From Pelagerythrobacter rhizovicinus (GTDB taxonomy: Bacteria > Pseudomonadota > Alphaproteobacteria > Sphingomonadales > Sphingomonadaceae), in NCBI RefSeq assembly GCF_004135625.1, contig NZ_SDPV01000001.1, forward strand, positions 1,300,501-1,364,500: DNA of 64,000 nucleotides, read 5' to 3'. How positions within the stretch are numbered: the first letter of the stretch is position 1; each line of letters opens with the position of its first letter. Position numbers and translations under genes: made by a program. Below, piece after piece: positions 44,469 through 53,083 of the stretch. The notes below the pieces were generated by a model. That model saw nothing but the letters and a program-made list of their open reading frames with translations. It made no database searches and was not told where the DNA came from.

Positions 44469-45149
44469 ATGCTTGTCGACGAAGATACCGTTCTCAGAGG
44501 GCGAGAAGAGCTGCTCGCGGCGATTGCCGACGAGAGGTTTCCGTGCGTGGGAGCGAAATCGGCGATGGCGTGCGGTACGCTGCGGACGCTTGTATGCCAC
44601 TCGCTCGAAAGCGCGTGGGACGACGTGCGAATACATTCCGAGCTGCTCGACTGGGCTGAGGCCTATCGCACGAATCCGGTCGGGCTACGCAGCTTGGCGG
44701 CTATCTTCGAAGGGCCTGCCGATCTTGATGAAGAACGGTTCGAAGCCACCATGTGGGCGCGGCTGCAATCGCTGGCCGACAAAGATGACTGGCGCGGTCA
44801 GCCGTACGATGGCAGCGTGAGCTCCGATCCTGACGACCCGCATTTCTCGCTCAGTTTCGGCGGGGCAGCGTTCTTCGTGATCGGGCTGCATCCCAACGCC
44901 TCGCGTCCGGCGCGACGCGTTCCGCGCCCGACGCTGGTGTTCAACCTGCATGACCAGTTCGAGCGTCTGCGCAGCGAAGGGCGCTACGAGCGCATGCGGG
45001 AGGCAATCGTCGCGCGCGACGTGGCGCTCTCCGGTAACGTCAATCCGATGCTCGCTCGTTTCGGCGAAGCGAGCGAAGCGCGGCAGTACAGCGGGCGCGT
45101 GGTTGGAGAAGACTGGCGGTGCCCCTTTCAGGATCCGCGAACCAGATGA
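44469..45149 (+). CDS. YqcI/YcgG-family (GntA-like) haem-dependent guanidino N-hydroxylase candidate
   Basis: A 226-residue cytoplasmic protein of the YqcI/YcgG family. Family features are FPCVGAKSAM near the N-terminus, DPHFSLSFGGAAFFVIGLHPNASRPARR in the middle, and NPMLARFGEASEARQYSGR followed by WRCPF near the end. Known relatives include GntA, a haem enzyme that N-hydroxylates a guanidino compound in guanitoxin synthesis. A similar chemistry is possible here but not proven. The ATG at 44469 gives the family-like start; the frame opens 50 codons upstream with no signal. Its stop overlaps the next start by ATGA, and a stress promoter lies just ahead. Confidence 0.8.
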   Translation: MLVDEDTVLRGREELLAAIADERFPCVGAKSAMACGTLRTLVCHSLESAWDDVRIHSELLDWAEAYRTNPVGLRSLAAIFEGPADLDEERFEATMWARLQSLADKDDWRGQPYDGSVSSDPDDPHFSLSFGGAAFFVIGLHPNASRPARRVPRPTLVFNLHDQFERLRSEGRYERMREAIVARDVALSGNVNPMLARFGEASEARQYSGRVVGEDWRCPFQDPRTR

Positions 45150-45745
45150 CGGTTGCCGAGATCCTTCCGCGCAGCGGGGTAGGCTTTCAAATCCAGCAAG
45201 GCCAGGTGCTGCGCGTGATTGATCCGGAGGGGGCGCAGGTGTCCGACCTCCTTGCCTACAACGCCGCGGACGTGCGCGAAGTCATTTCTAACGGGCGGAC
45301 CTTCGATTACGAGGAGACAATCGCCCTGACGACCGGCAATCGCATATGGTCCAACCGATCGAATCCGATGCTGACCATTGTCGAGGACACCGTGGGCCGG
45401 CACGATTTCTTGTTGACGCCGTGCAGCGAGGCGACGTTTCGCCACTTCTATCCCGAGCAGCCGGTGCATCGCGGTTGCTTCGGGAATCTGGCCGTGGCGC
45501 TAGCGCCGTACGGAGTGGAGCCGGACATGATTCCGTGTGCGTTCAACCTGTTCATGAACGTGCCGATCGCCAGCAACGGAAGGCTTCGGGTCGATTCTCC
45601 GGTGAGTGGGCCTGGAGATTATATCTGTTTACGCGCCGAGATGGACCTGATCATCGGGCTGACGGCCTGTTCGGCTTATGCCTCGAACGGGGGGAGCTTC
45701 AAACCGATCCACTACGACGTAGCCGAGGCTCCGATGCCCGCCTGA
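45146..45745 (+). CDS. DUF1989 (urea-carboxylase-associated) family protein
   Basis: A 199-residue protein that starts at an ATG overlapping the previous stop (ATGA). Family motifs are GQVLRVIDPEGAQVSDLLAYNA, NRIWSNRSNPMLTIVEDT, DFLLTPCSEATFRHFY and CAFNLFMNVPI, with FKPIHYDV at the end. DUF1989 proteins include the two subunits of carboxyguanidine deiminase, so the family is linked to guanidine-type nitrogen chemistry. Coupling to a YcgG-like N-hydroxylase strengthens that reading. Here only one DUF1989 gene is present, whereas the deiminase needs two. Confidence 0.88.
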   Translation: MTVAEILPRSGVGFQIQQGQVLRVIDPEGAQVSDLLAYNAADVREVISNGRTFDYEETIALTTGNRIWSNRSNPMLTIVEDTVGRHDFLLTPCSEATFRHFYPEQPVHRGCFGNLAVALAPYGVEPDMIPCAFNLFMNVPIASNGRLRVDSPVSGPGDYICLRAEMDLIIGLTACSAYASNGGSFKPIHYDVAEAPMPA

Positions 45746-46169
45746 ACTCAGGTGTTGTAATCGTGAAGTGCCCGTCGAGCACTCCGGCCCTGTCGATGGC
45801 AGAGCTTTTCCTGCCGTTGGGAATAAAATCCGCTCCCTCAAAGAGACCGTCCGTTCACGTCGCGCCGATGGCTGGCATGGGCGGATAGCTGATCGCCCGC
45901 AGATAGGCGGAGCGGCGAAAAGCTGACCGCCGCTCTCAGCAGCCAGCTCTATGGATAACAGCTGGGACGTGGAAAGCAGACGCAGAGAGCCTTTCCACAC
46001 GTGCCGCCCGGAGTTCCGGAGCTTACTTAAAGTTGCGCGCTCTTGCTCCATCTGTGGTAGGCGTGTCTTTCTTCCGTGTTCTTCCAGAACTTGGAAGCGG
46101 CGAGCGCTGGGCAAGATTTCGTGCCGCGGACTCCAGCATCACAAGTTCGGCTATGGACCATTCAATCCT
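45746..46169. other. Gap with decayed repeat and kinase leader
   Basis: Bases 45760-45960 carry decayed intergenic repeat (GACCGTCCGTTCACGTCGC, AAAGCTGACCGCCGCTCTCA). Bases about 46060-46169 resemble the region upstream of the second kinase copy near 56700-56800: both translate as LPCS..., then ETSIGEQP or ETTIGEQP in a shadow frame. The duplication therefore includes leader DNA. Confidence 0.45.
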
Positions 46170-47195
46170 ATGAAACATCAATCGGCGAGCAGCCTTGGAT
46201 TGGCCTTAGTCGTTTCATCGAGCACCCCGCTTATCCTGCTGAACGAGCAACTCGTCGTGAAAGCTGCCAGCGGCTCATTCTGCCGCAGCTTTTCGGTCGA
46301 TTGTAACAGCGTTGTCGGCAAGCAGCTGTTCGAGCTTGGTGACGGTGAGTGGGATATCCCGCAGTTGAGATCGTTATTGACGGCAACGGCCGCAGGGAAT
46401 GCTGCTATCGACGCTTACGAGATGGATCTGGAGCGCCCCGGTGGTCCAACGCGCAATCTCATTATCCATGCCCATGTGCTCGATCACGAGGAAGACGAGG
46501 CCCCGCGCCTCGCGGTGGCCGTGACCGACGTCACCGAAGCTCTTCAGGCGCGCCGCGCTCACGACGCACTGGTGCAAGAGAAGCAGGTGCTACTCCAGGA
46601 ACTGAATCACCGGGTCGCGAACAGCCTGCAGATCATCGCCAGCGTCCTGATGCAGCGCGTGCGCATTGCTCAATCCGAAGAAACCCGAACTCACCTGCGC
46701 GAGGCCCATCACCGGGTCATGTCGGTCGCCACCCTGCAACGGCAACTCGCCTCCAGCGCCACTGGCGAAGTGGCGCTCCGCCCCTATTTCACCGATTTAT
46801 GTGCGAGCATCGGGGCTTCCATGATCCTCGATGCCGAATTGCTGTCCCTGACTGTCGAGGCCGATGGCAGTGTCGCCACCGCTGACAAGTCGGTCAGCAT
46901 GGGACTGATCGTAACCGAGCTGGTGATCAACTCCCTCAAGCACGCTTATCCTTCCCAAGCCAAGGGCAGGATCAGGATCGGATTTCACTCGACTGGCGAT
47001 GCCTGGACCCTGACCGTTGCCGACGACGGCGTAGGTATCGAGGGTGGTCACGCGAGTGCGAAATCCGGCCTTGGCACCGGCATCGTCAATGCGCTTGCAG
47101 CTCAGCTCGATGCTACGGTCGAGGTGACCAATGCGGATCCGGGCTGCCTGGTTTCAATCACTCACCCCGGCACCGCCAAAGCAACTGCGCCCTAG
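46170..47195 (+). CDS. HisKA_2-type PAS sensor kinase, copy 1 (intact)
   Basis: A 341-residue soluble kinase. A PAS-like N-terminus (VVSSSTPLILLNEQLVVKAASGSFCRSF) covers about residues 10-130. The HisKA_2 box has His147 (LLQELNHRVANSLQIIASVLMQRV). The ATPase domain shows MGLIVTELVINSLKHAYP, VADDGVGIEG and SGLGTGIVNALAAQL and ends naturally in VSITHPGTAKATAP. No regulator or membrane helix is attached. It is nearly identical in layout to the minus-strand copy at 55652-56680. Such kinases often act on PhyR-type regulators. Confidence 0.9.
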   Translation: MKHQSASSLGLALVVSSSTPLILLNEQLVVKAASGSFCRSFSVDCNSVVGKQLFELGDGEWDIPQLRSLLTATAAGNAAIDAYEMDLERPGGPTRNLIIHAHVLDHEEDEAPRLAVAVTDVTEALQARRAHDALVQEKQVLLQELNHRVANSLQIIASVLMQRVRIAQSEETRTHLREAHHRVMSVATLQRQLASSATGEVALRPYFTDLCASIGASMILDAELLSLTVEADGSVATADKSVSMGLIVTELVINSLKHAYPSQAKGRIRIGFHSTGDAWTLTVADDGVGIEGGHASAKSGLGTGIVNALAAQLDATVEVTNADPGCLVSITHPGTAKATAP

Positions 47196-47391
47196 CCTTT
47201 GAGCCTCACTTAAAGTCTGCCTGATCGCTGCTGCCGACGGGGCTGGTTGCTCCGCCTCCTGTACAGGTGCCGTAGCCCCTATATCGATCACCGCAGAACT
47301 TCTCCTGCTGCGCCGGGTGCTTTTTGACCGCTCTCGCCGACTTAGCCGTCATTCCCCGCTTCGGATTAGCTTGTCGAAAGCTGTCCTATGT

Positions 47392-47751
47392 TCAGGCGCT
47401 CAAGCTATCGGGTAACTCGCACGCGGCAGCATTGTTCACCAACCCGTCGAGCGGTTCGACTGCCTGTTCAGCTTCGGACACGGGCGCGGCTACGTCGCTC
47501 TCGGAGGAAAGGTCTGCCGCAAGAGTCGCGGCGTTTGCTCCGAAGCGCCGGACCGTCTCGACGACCTCAAGCGCTGCATCCACACCGAGAATGGGATGGG
47601 CTGCGCTGGGCGCTCCAGCCGTCGCCGGAAGATAATGGACGGCAACGTTCGCACCTTGCACGCCGAGCGCGATTGCGATCGCACGACCGATGCCGGAGTT
47701 TGCGCCGGTGATGAGGTAGTTTCTGCCTGTAAGGCCAAAGTGAAGCTGCAT
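47392..47751 (-). pseudogene. Truncated short-chain dehydrogenase (SDR)
   Basis: The frame encodes only the first 119 residues of an SDR. The Rossmann motif (LITGANSGIGRAIAIALG), a substrate-loop region and the NNAA motif (LDGLVNNAAACELP) are present. It then ends at a stop (SLSA). The catalytic Ser and Tyr-x-x-x-Lys and the C-terminal half are missing, and no other frame downstream restores them. It cannot be an active SDR; most likely a deletion remnant. Confidence 0.75.
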
Positions 47752-48083
47752 GTGAGGACTTCCAGATGAGTATCCGCAACAGAAGGTGTCGCAGGCACTA
47801 GGCGCCTGCGGCTCCTTCTGTTGACGTCATTGACGTCGAATCAGATGCGGGTCGGTCAGCCATGGTGCCTCTCGCTTGGTTCCGACAGCTAACTCGCAGT
47901 CTTACGCTATCCAACCCGGTTAATATTTCGATATATTGCGAACGCAGCTTGGACGCTGTTGGGCTGTCTAGGCCCTATCCAGTCCGACCCAGTGTCGCGC
48001 TAGCTGCGCAATAATCAGCGACCGAACCTTGGTGGAAAATCGACAGATACCTTTGGTGCAGGTCAGGAGAAAGGCCGACGCCA
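47752..48083. other. Gap without a supported gene
   Basis: No gene is visible. A short AT-rich patch (AATATTTCGATATATT near 47924-47940) stands out from the GC-rich surroundings, but no promoter layout is clear. Confidence 0.35.
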
Positions 48084-48878
48084 TTAGACATGTCGCAAGC
48101 TTGCGAGAATGCGCTCGCTAATCTCCTCGGTGGTCTTCCAGACTTCTGTCCTCCGAAGATGCAGATCATCATCCCCCCCACCAAGATAGGCGTCGCGCGC
48201 AAGCGCGAGGATTGCCGCTGCTTGCTCGGACAACTGCGGCCCTGCCCAATCAGCAGCGGAATCCTTGGAAACGAACTGACCTGTTGCGAGAGTTCTCCAC
48301 ATACGCGCCAGCGTCAGAAGGACATTGCGTTCGTCCCCTTCTACAGACCGGAGAAGCTCCGGCAGGAGATCACCAATCGCTCGGCGAATTACCTCTGAAG
48401 GTATGTCCGGATAGAGGTCGGCAATGTTCGGGCCGACCAAGGACACCGCTTCTCGCCTCGCTTGAGCGAGAAGCAGAGTGAATTCGGGGTTCGCCTCGAC
48501 TTGCGAAACTGCGCCGCCTTCGACAGCGGCGCGCAACCATTCACCGTAGACGAACTCGAAGCGCGCCGGATACGGCATTCGTTCGAGATCAGCCAAACGC
48601 ACGATTACGACCTCCAACGGTCGTCGCCCCATCGGGTCGGACGGATAGAGTCCCGAGACGGCCATGAGATCGGCCCAAAGGGCCATGCGCACCGAAGCGG
48701 GCAGAGAGTCCCCGACAACAGCGAGAAGGTCAACGTCGCTCCGCTTGCGCAAACCTTCCCCTACGGCGGAGCCATGAAGATACACCGCCCTAAGAGATGA
48801 TCCCAACCGATGCATCAGGATTGGCAGCGCATTCATCGCCTCGGGCGGAATGTTCAGTTTTTCGATACGGGCGTCCAT
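48084..48878 (-). CDS. Aminoglycoside nucleotidyltransferase (ANT/AadA-like)
   Basis: A 264-residue nucleotidyltransferase. The N-terminal fold has the metal-binding motif GSAVGEGLRKRSDVDLLAVV, as in AadA-type enzymes (GSAxxGxxxxxSDxD). The helical C-terminal domain reads NVLLTLARMWRTLATGQFVSKDSAADWA and EVWKTTEEISERILASL, the conserved acceptor-side pattern (LT..R...T...G...SK..A..WA). It may adenylylate streptomycin or spectinomycin, or another hydroxyl compound; resistance cannot be read from the sequence. The ATG at 48878 is chosen because the frame upstream (to 49121) is decayed repeat. No strong ribosome binding site is present. Confidence 0.82.
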   Translation of the reverse strand: MDARIEKLNIPPEAMNALPILMHRLGSSLRAVYLHGSAVGEGLRKRSDVDLLAVVGDSLPASVRMALWADLMAVSGLYPSDPMGRRPLEVVIVRLADLERMPYPARFEFVYGEWLRAAVEGGAVSQVEANPEFTLLLAQARREAVSLVGPNIADLYPDIPSEVIRRAIGDLLPELLRSVEGDERNVLLTLARMWRTLATGQFVSKDSAADWAGPQLSEQAAAILALARDAYLGGGDDDLHLRRTEVWKTTEEISERILASLRHV

Positions 48879-49256
48879 GCGGAGCGGATCATCGTTGAAC
48901 GTTAGACCTCTGCGATTTTGCGTAAGTGGAACGGCCGCTTTCGGCAACCGGGCCATCGTGGACCAACGTCGCTCTTTGGGCCGTGTCCGGACAGGCAAAT
49001 TTCGGTCCCAGTCTTCGGAATGCTGCCATTCCGGTAGGATGAGGGCTGATAGACCGATGCCGCCGACAAAGCCGTCATTCCACTGCCCAGATCGCCCTGT
49101 CGAAACCGGCCGTACGTTCACGCAGAAACATCGGCAAACAGATGACGGGTATCAGGTGGAGCCTGGGGGCACGCTCAGCGGCGGCCGTCTGGTACTGCAG
49201 CTTCACAAGGCTCTGGCAGTGCTGTTCCGCAAACAGGGCTCGCAGCTGGTCGGCAC
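48879..49256. repeat. Decayed intergenic repeat block
   Basis: This stretch contains the clearest copy (49065-49134) of a degenerate repeat: GACAAAGCCGTCATTCC, then TGTCGAAACCGGCCG, then GTTCACGCAGAAACATCGG. Related copies are at 23584-23650, 28174-28240, 32636-32666 and 51263-51327. It keeps minus-strand reading frame open upstream of the nucleotidyltransferase gene, but the sequence is not protein-like. Confidence 0.5.
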
Positions 49257-49397
49257 GCGCTCATCAACGCGTTGCCTGGGTTCGCTACACGGGAAGCCGA
49301 CGGCGATTTGCAGACTACCGCGCTGAAGATCGAGGGCGACCAGATCGTGGCGATCTATGTCATGCGCAATTTAGACAAGCTGAAGCATCTGCACTGA
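49257..49397 (+). pseudogene. C-terminal remnant of a SigJ-like sigma factor
   Basis: The plus-strand frame ending in TGA at 49395-49397 reads ALINALPGFATREADGDLQT and TALKIEGDQIVAIYVMRN, then LDKLKHLH. This is the end of the SnoaL-like C-terminal domain of SigJ-type ECF sigma factors (NGLPG.V...DG.LQT..L.I..G.I..IY.MRNPDKL.HL). No start or sigma regions 2 and 4 are present upstream, so only the tail of a deleted gene survives. Confidence 0.7.
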
Positions 49398-49456
49398 AGA
49401 TGAAGAAGCTGCAGCGCAAGATCCGCTCGCTTCTCCCGTGTCATATATTCGCCAGT

Positions 49457-49900
49457 TCAACCTTCGGCGGAACAGCGAGGGGTTCCGTATTCCCCAGTGT
49501 ACTTCAGGCTGACAAGACGCTGCCGGCCCAGTTCCAGACGACAAGCAGCCGAATTGACCCAGGAGGGGGTGTTTCCAGGAGAGCGTTCAACAAGATCGCA
49601 CATCCGTTTCCGGTAAGCCAACCAATCGGAATGGCTTTGCCGATAGTCCTCACGATCCTTAGCAGCGCAATACCGTCTTTCGCCGTCCGCGATCGCGACA
49701 TCAATCTCGCGATCCACCGCGCGGCTGTGTTCCGTGAGGCAATCGCCAATCATCGCTCCGCCAACGCGGAACCTCGGGTTCTCCCGACATTCTTCGATAG
49801 TCTGATCAATAGATTGAACAGATTGATCCGCCGGAAGTGCAGGCATCTGAGCCGTCAGTAACATGGCCGCGCCTGCAACAGTCCAAGGATGCCAATTCAT
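49457..49900 (-). CDS. LprI/DUF1311-like secreted protein
   Basis: A 147-residue protein. The ATG at 49900 follows GCGGGAGAGGTAC. A signal peptide (WTVAGAAMLLTAQMPALPA) precedes a Cys-containing domain (IEECRENPRFRVGGAMIGDCLTEHSRAVDREIDVAIADGE...DWLAYRKRMCDLV...SAACRLELGRQRLVSL). This is the LprI (lysozyme inhibitor)/DUF1311 pattern with paired cysteines. It is probably periplasmic; actual lysozyme inhibition is unproven. Confidence 0.78.
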   Translation of the reverse strand: MNWHPWTVAGAAMLLTAQMPALPADQSVQSIDQTIEECRENPRFRVGGAMIGDCLTEHSRAVDREIDVAIADGERRYCAAKDREDYRQSHSDWLAYRKRMCDLVERSPGNTPSWVNSAACRLELGRQRLVSLKYTGEYGTPRCSAEG

Positions 49901-50257
49901 GTACCTCTCCCGCATCGTGTGGTTGCTCTGTGAGTGATGAACTGAACGATTCCCGTGATACTCCGGTACCCAGACCGTCTACCGGAGCGCAATGGCCGTC
50001 GCCAAGTTTGGCCGTGCCGACGGAGGACGCGCTGGAGGCTATGCCTCCGAACCAGCAAAGAGATCTCGCCCGGCAAATCATTAAACCATCTTACGCGAGA
50101 ATCCCGCTTTGCCGTATGACAACGAATACAGCCGAAAGTCAGATGTGGGCGAGGAAAGAGGCATGCGTCTTGGTCGGCGAGTGCAAGGCCATACCAGCTC
50201 CGTCCCAGATGTTCTGAAAAGCAAGCCCGCATTCACCGGCGACCGCCGACGACCGCA
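49901..50257. other. Gap without a supported gene
   Basis: Only short frames without start signals occur. No repeat or RNA is recognised. Confidence 0.35.
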
Positions 50258-50857
50258 CTACCTCAGATACTGCAGAAACGCTGCCGGCACGCGATCGGCA
50301 GGAATGGAAACGGGGCTGAACTCCAGATTGTTCGCAGTCGCCGTTCCGATATTGGTGACGTAGAAAAAGCCCCTCAAGCGTAGAGCAATCCGGCCATTCG
50401 CATATTCGCAGCGCACACGGGCAAAGGGTGCGCCGCGGGCAAGGTCCAATGCCATTTTGAACAGAAGGTGATTGTTTTCGGGGTCGGGTCTGCCGGAGAT
50501 CACAACACCGTCCGGCCCAGAGGCCCTGCGCTCGATGTGTCCGCAGGTCGTGTCGTCGGTCGCAGTCTCCTCGCCATCGCTGCCGACAGTCTGACCCCAT
50601 CTCGTTTGCGCTGCGTTCAACAACGTCCAATCGAGATAGAGGATCGTCTTCTCGTGCGCGTCCTGCAGCAGAGCGCCAAACTGCCGCTTGCCGTCCGGCG
50701 TAGCGAAATCGATTGTCGCCTTCTGCGCACTCCAGACAAATCCATTCGCAGCCGTTACGGATTCCGATTGCGCCATGACGGGGGAAGGCGGGTGCGCGAC
50801 AGCGAACAAGCCGACGAGGCAGGCGGCCCATCCCTTAGCAGATGGCAGCTTGGTCAT
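50258..50857 (-). CDS. Hypothetical secreted protein
   Basis: A 199-residue protein of unknown function. The ATG at 50857 gives a signal peptide (MTKLPSAKGWAACLVGLFAV...PVMAQ); in-frame ATGs at 50890 and 50977 would add basic residues. The mature part is a mixed domain: GFVWSAQKATIDFATPDGKR, QDAHEKTILYLDWTLLNAAQ, CGHIERRASGPDGVVISGR and ARVRCEYANGRIALRLRGFFYVTNIGTA. Two cysteines could pair. I do not recognise a family. It is not clearly linked to its neighbours. Confidence 0.65.
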   Translation of the reverse strand: MTKLPSAKGWAACLVGLFAVAHPPSPVMAQSESVTAANGFVWSAQKATIDFATPDGKRQFGALLQDAHEKTILYLDWTLLNAAQTRWGQTVGSDGEETATDDTTCGHIERRASGPDGVVISGRPDPENNHLLFKMALDLARGAPFARVRCEYANGRIALRLRGFFYVTNIGTATANNLEFSPVSIPADRVPAAFLQYLR

Positions 50858-51410
50858 GCGCGTCTTTGCGTGTTTTGTCGTCTTTCGCATGATAGAAGAA
50901 AACAGGCTAAGTGAAAATCTAATCATACCACGTGTATCGTGGTTTAAGCGACCAGAGAAGTCGCTGTTTTCAGCCATCGCTCGCCTGCCTGGCGCCGCTC
51001 CTCGACAATTCGTGTATAGGCTCCCAAGTGCACCGAGCCTAGAAACTCGCGATTGAAGCGTTTGAAGGCCGAAAAATGAACGGATGGCTGCTTGCAGGTT
51101 GCGCGACTTTGTTGCCCAACTATCGAAATTGGGGGCGCGTTGCTGACCAACGGCTTACGCCAAGGCCGGTCCAGCCGCTTCTGGCCCGTGTCTTGCCTGT
51201 CCAGTTTCGAGCGTAGGAATAGCCGACATTCGCGAGGCTAGTCGGCGAAGTCCGTAAGCGCCGACAAAAGCTGCCGTTCAGCATCTCAAGTTTGCTCGCC
51301 GAAAGCTGCCAGTGGTTCAGGTGCAGGCTCGACGCGGAAATACGCCGGGACCAGAATGTGAACTTGCAGGCGCTAGAGGCCCGAAGCCGACATTGTGCAT
51401 CCACCGCCGC
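50858..51410. other. Gap with decayed repeat
   Basis: Bases 51225-51410 carry decayed intergenic repeat (GACAAAAGCTGCCGTTCAGC at 51263; CGAAAGCTGCCAGTGGTTCA). Bases 50891-51220 show no gene or clear signal. Confidence 0.4.
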
Positions 51411-52940
51411 TCATGCCGCCCGGACCATAGCACCTCTCATGATCAGCTCTCTAAGACTACGCTCCTCCCCACTCATCTCAGGCGAGCAGATCGCTCCGAA
51501 GGCGGCGGCGGCAGCTGCCGTCTGCGCCGGTGCATCGGCGAGACCATCCGGCCCCTGGAGGCGGAAGGAGACGGCCGAGAGGGGACCGAAGAGCAGTGCA
51601 CGCTCCAGCTCCGGCCAGCGGTCGAGATCGGGCTCGACCTGGGCATTGCGCGCAAAGAGCAGCGCCAGCTCCTGCATCGGAATGCCCGGCACGGAGCGGC
51701 TGCGCGCGAGGCCTGCGGCGAGTTCCTTCCGGCTTGGTGCCGGGATGACTCCGGCCCAGCAGTAGGCGATCCACCGCGCCTGCAGCTCCAGGACCGGAAA
51801 GAGCGGGCCAACCTGGTCGAAGAGGCCGAGGAAGGCTGCGCCGTCGAGCATGGGATGGAATGTATGGTCGCAAAGGTCGATGCGGCCGCGATTCAGCCCG
51901 AGCACTTCGGCGAGATCTGGTGCGACGAAGGGCAGTGACAGGCGGTAGCCGGTGCCGAACAGAAGCGCATCGAAGGTACCACGGCTTCCATCGGCGAATC
52001 GCACGTCTTGTCCTTCGACGGCCTCGATCCAGGGACGGACCGTGATCCGCCCTTCAGCAACCAGCGGCAGGAAATCCTGCGACTGCGAGATACCGGCGGC
52101 AAAGATGTCCGGGTCGGGCACCATCGCGCCGAACTGGTCGGGCGAGCCAGCAAGGCGCAGCACCGTCGCCTTGAGTCCGGCTGCGAGTTCGTCCGGCGGA
52201 AGGACCTCGCCTGCAAGCGCTGCCACCCGCGTGAACATCACATGGTCGGTGGGCACGCCGGCCAGCAGCTTGGGCAGGACATAGCGCTGCCGACGGTAAC
52301 AGACCGTCACGCTGCGGCCGCCGGAAAGGGCGATGTCCGAGGCGATCTCGAGCGCGCTGATCGAGCATCCGGCGACCAGCACATCCCGGTCGCGATAGGC
52401 ACGTCCCCCAGCATACTGGCTGCTGTGGGAGGCGCCGAGCACACCAGTGAAGCCGGCAAGGCCCGGCACCGGCGGCAGCGCGGGCGCCACATAGCGGCCG
52501 GAGGCGACCACCACGCGGGCGAAGCGCTCTGTTCGGGCCCCTCCATCGCAGCGCGAGCGGACAAGCCAGCCGCCGCCTAGGCGCTGGAGATGCTCGACCC
52601 AGGTGCGGGTGCGGATCCGCGCCGTCAGGTCAAAGCGCGCCGCATAGTCCTCCAGGTAAGAACGCACCTCTTCTCGGCTCGGGTAGAGCGGCGTTCCGTC
52701 AGGATAGTCGAGATCCGAGAAGCGCGTCATGACGCGGCTCGTGTTGGTGCGCATGCCGCTCCAGGTGCCGCTCAGCCGCGAGCCGGCGTTCCACTGGCCG
52801 CCCGGGCGGTCTGTACCCTCGAACAGCACCGGCTCGAAGCCATGATGCGAAAGCCAGCGGGCCATTACCAGTCCCGCCGGCCCCGCACCGATGATCGCCA
52901 CGGCGTTCGCAGGCAGGTCGTCGCATTCGGTATCGGTCAT
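51411..52940 (-). CDS. Class B flavin-containing monooxygenase
   Basis: A 509-residue FAD/NADPH monooxygenase. The ATG at 52940 follows GAGGAGCCAGAG. The FAD site is VAIIGAGPAGLVMARWL. The family fingerprint is visible as FTGVLGASHSSQY. The NADPH site is VLVAGCSISALEIASDIAL, and LLFGTGYRLSLPF matches the FATGY motif. The enzyme would insert one oxygen into a nucleophilic substrate (amine, sulfide or ketone); the substrate is unknown. The C-terminal Ala-rich part (QTAAAAAAFGAICSPEMSGEER) is extra. It is divergent from two PPOX-fold genes with repeated elements between them, suggesting flavin- or redox-linked regulation. Confidence 0.9.
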   Translation of the reverse strand: MTDTECDDLPANAVAIIGAGPAGLVMARWLSHHGFEPVLFEGTDRPGGQWNAGSRLSGTWSGMRTNTSRVMTRFSDLDYPDGTPLYPSREEVRSYLEDYAARFDLTARIRTRTWVEHLQRLGGGWLVRSRCDGGARTERFARVVVASGRYVAPALPPVPGLAGFTGVLGASHSSQYAGGRAYRDRDVLVAGCSISALEIASDIALSGGRSVTVCYRRQRYVLPKLLAGVPTDHVMFTRVAALAGEVLPPDELAAGLKATVLRLAGSPDQFGAMVPDPDIFAAGISQSQDFLPLVAEGRITVRPWIEAVEGQDVRFADGSRGTFDALLFGTGYRLSLPFVAPDLAEVLGLNRGRIDLCDHTFHPMLDGAAFLGLFDQVGPLFPVLELQARWIAYCWAGVIPAPSRKELAAGLARSRSVPGIPMQELALLFARNAQVEPDLDRWPELERALLFGPLSAVSFRLQGPDGLADAPAQTAAAAAAFGAICSPEMSGEERSLRELIMRGAMVRAA

Positions 52941-53002
52941 CTCTGGCTCCTCGATCATCAGGGGGAGCTCACGTATCTAGGCCGGTCAGCGGCGCCCGTT
53001 TG

Positions 53003-53050
53003 CTAAATGCTTCCTAAATGACCGCGCCCCGTTATTAAAATGATCCTAAA
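53003..53050. promoter_or_regulatory. Candidate operator between the monooxygenase and PPOX genes
   Basis: CTAAATG occurs at 53003-53009 and again at 53014-53020, exactly 11 bp apart (one helical turn). A related CCTAAA is at 53045-53050. The rest of the 143-bp divergent region is AT-richer than the genes. Spacing suggests a regulator binding in tandem; the GAF-PPOX protein next door is the natural candidate. Confidence 0.45.
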
Positions 53051-53083
53051 GCGCTAGGCTGAGCCAAAAGGAGACTCACGCGC

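Noticed and set aside
48879-49121. N-terminal extension of the nucleotidyltransferase
   Set aside because: The extra 81 codons are read through a decayed repeat and do not belong to the enzyme family.
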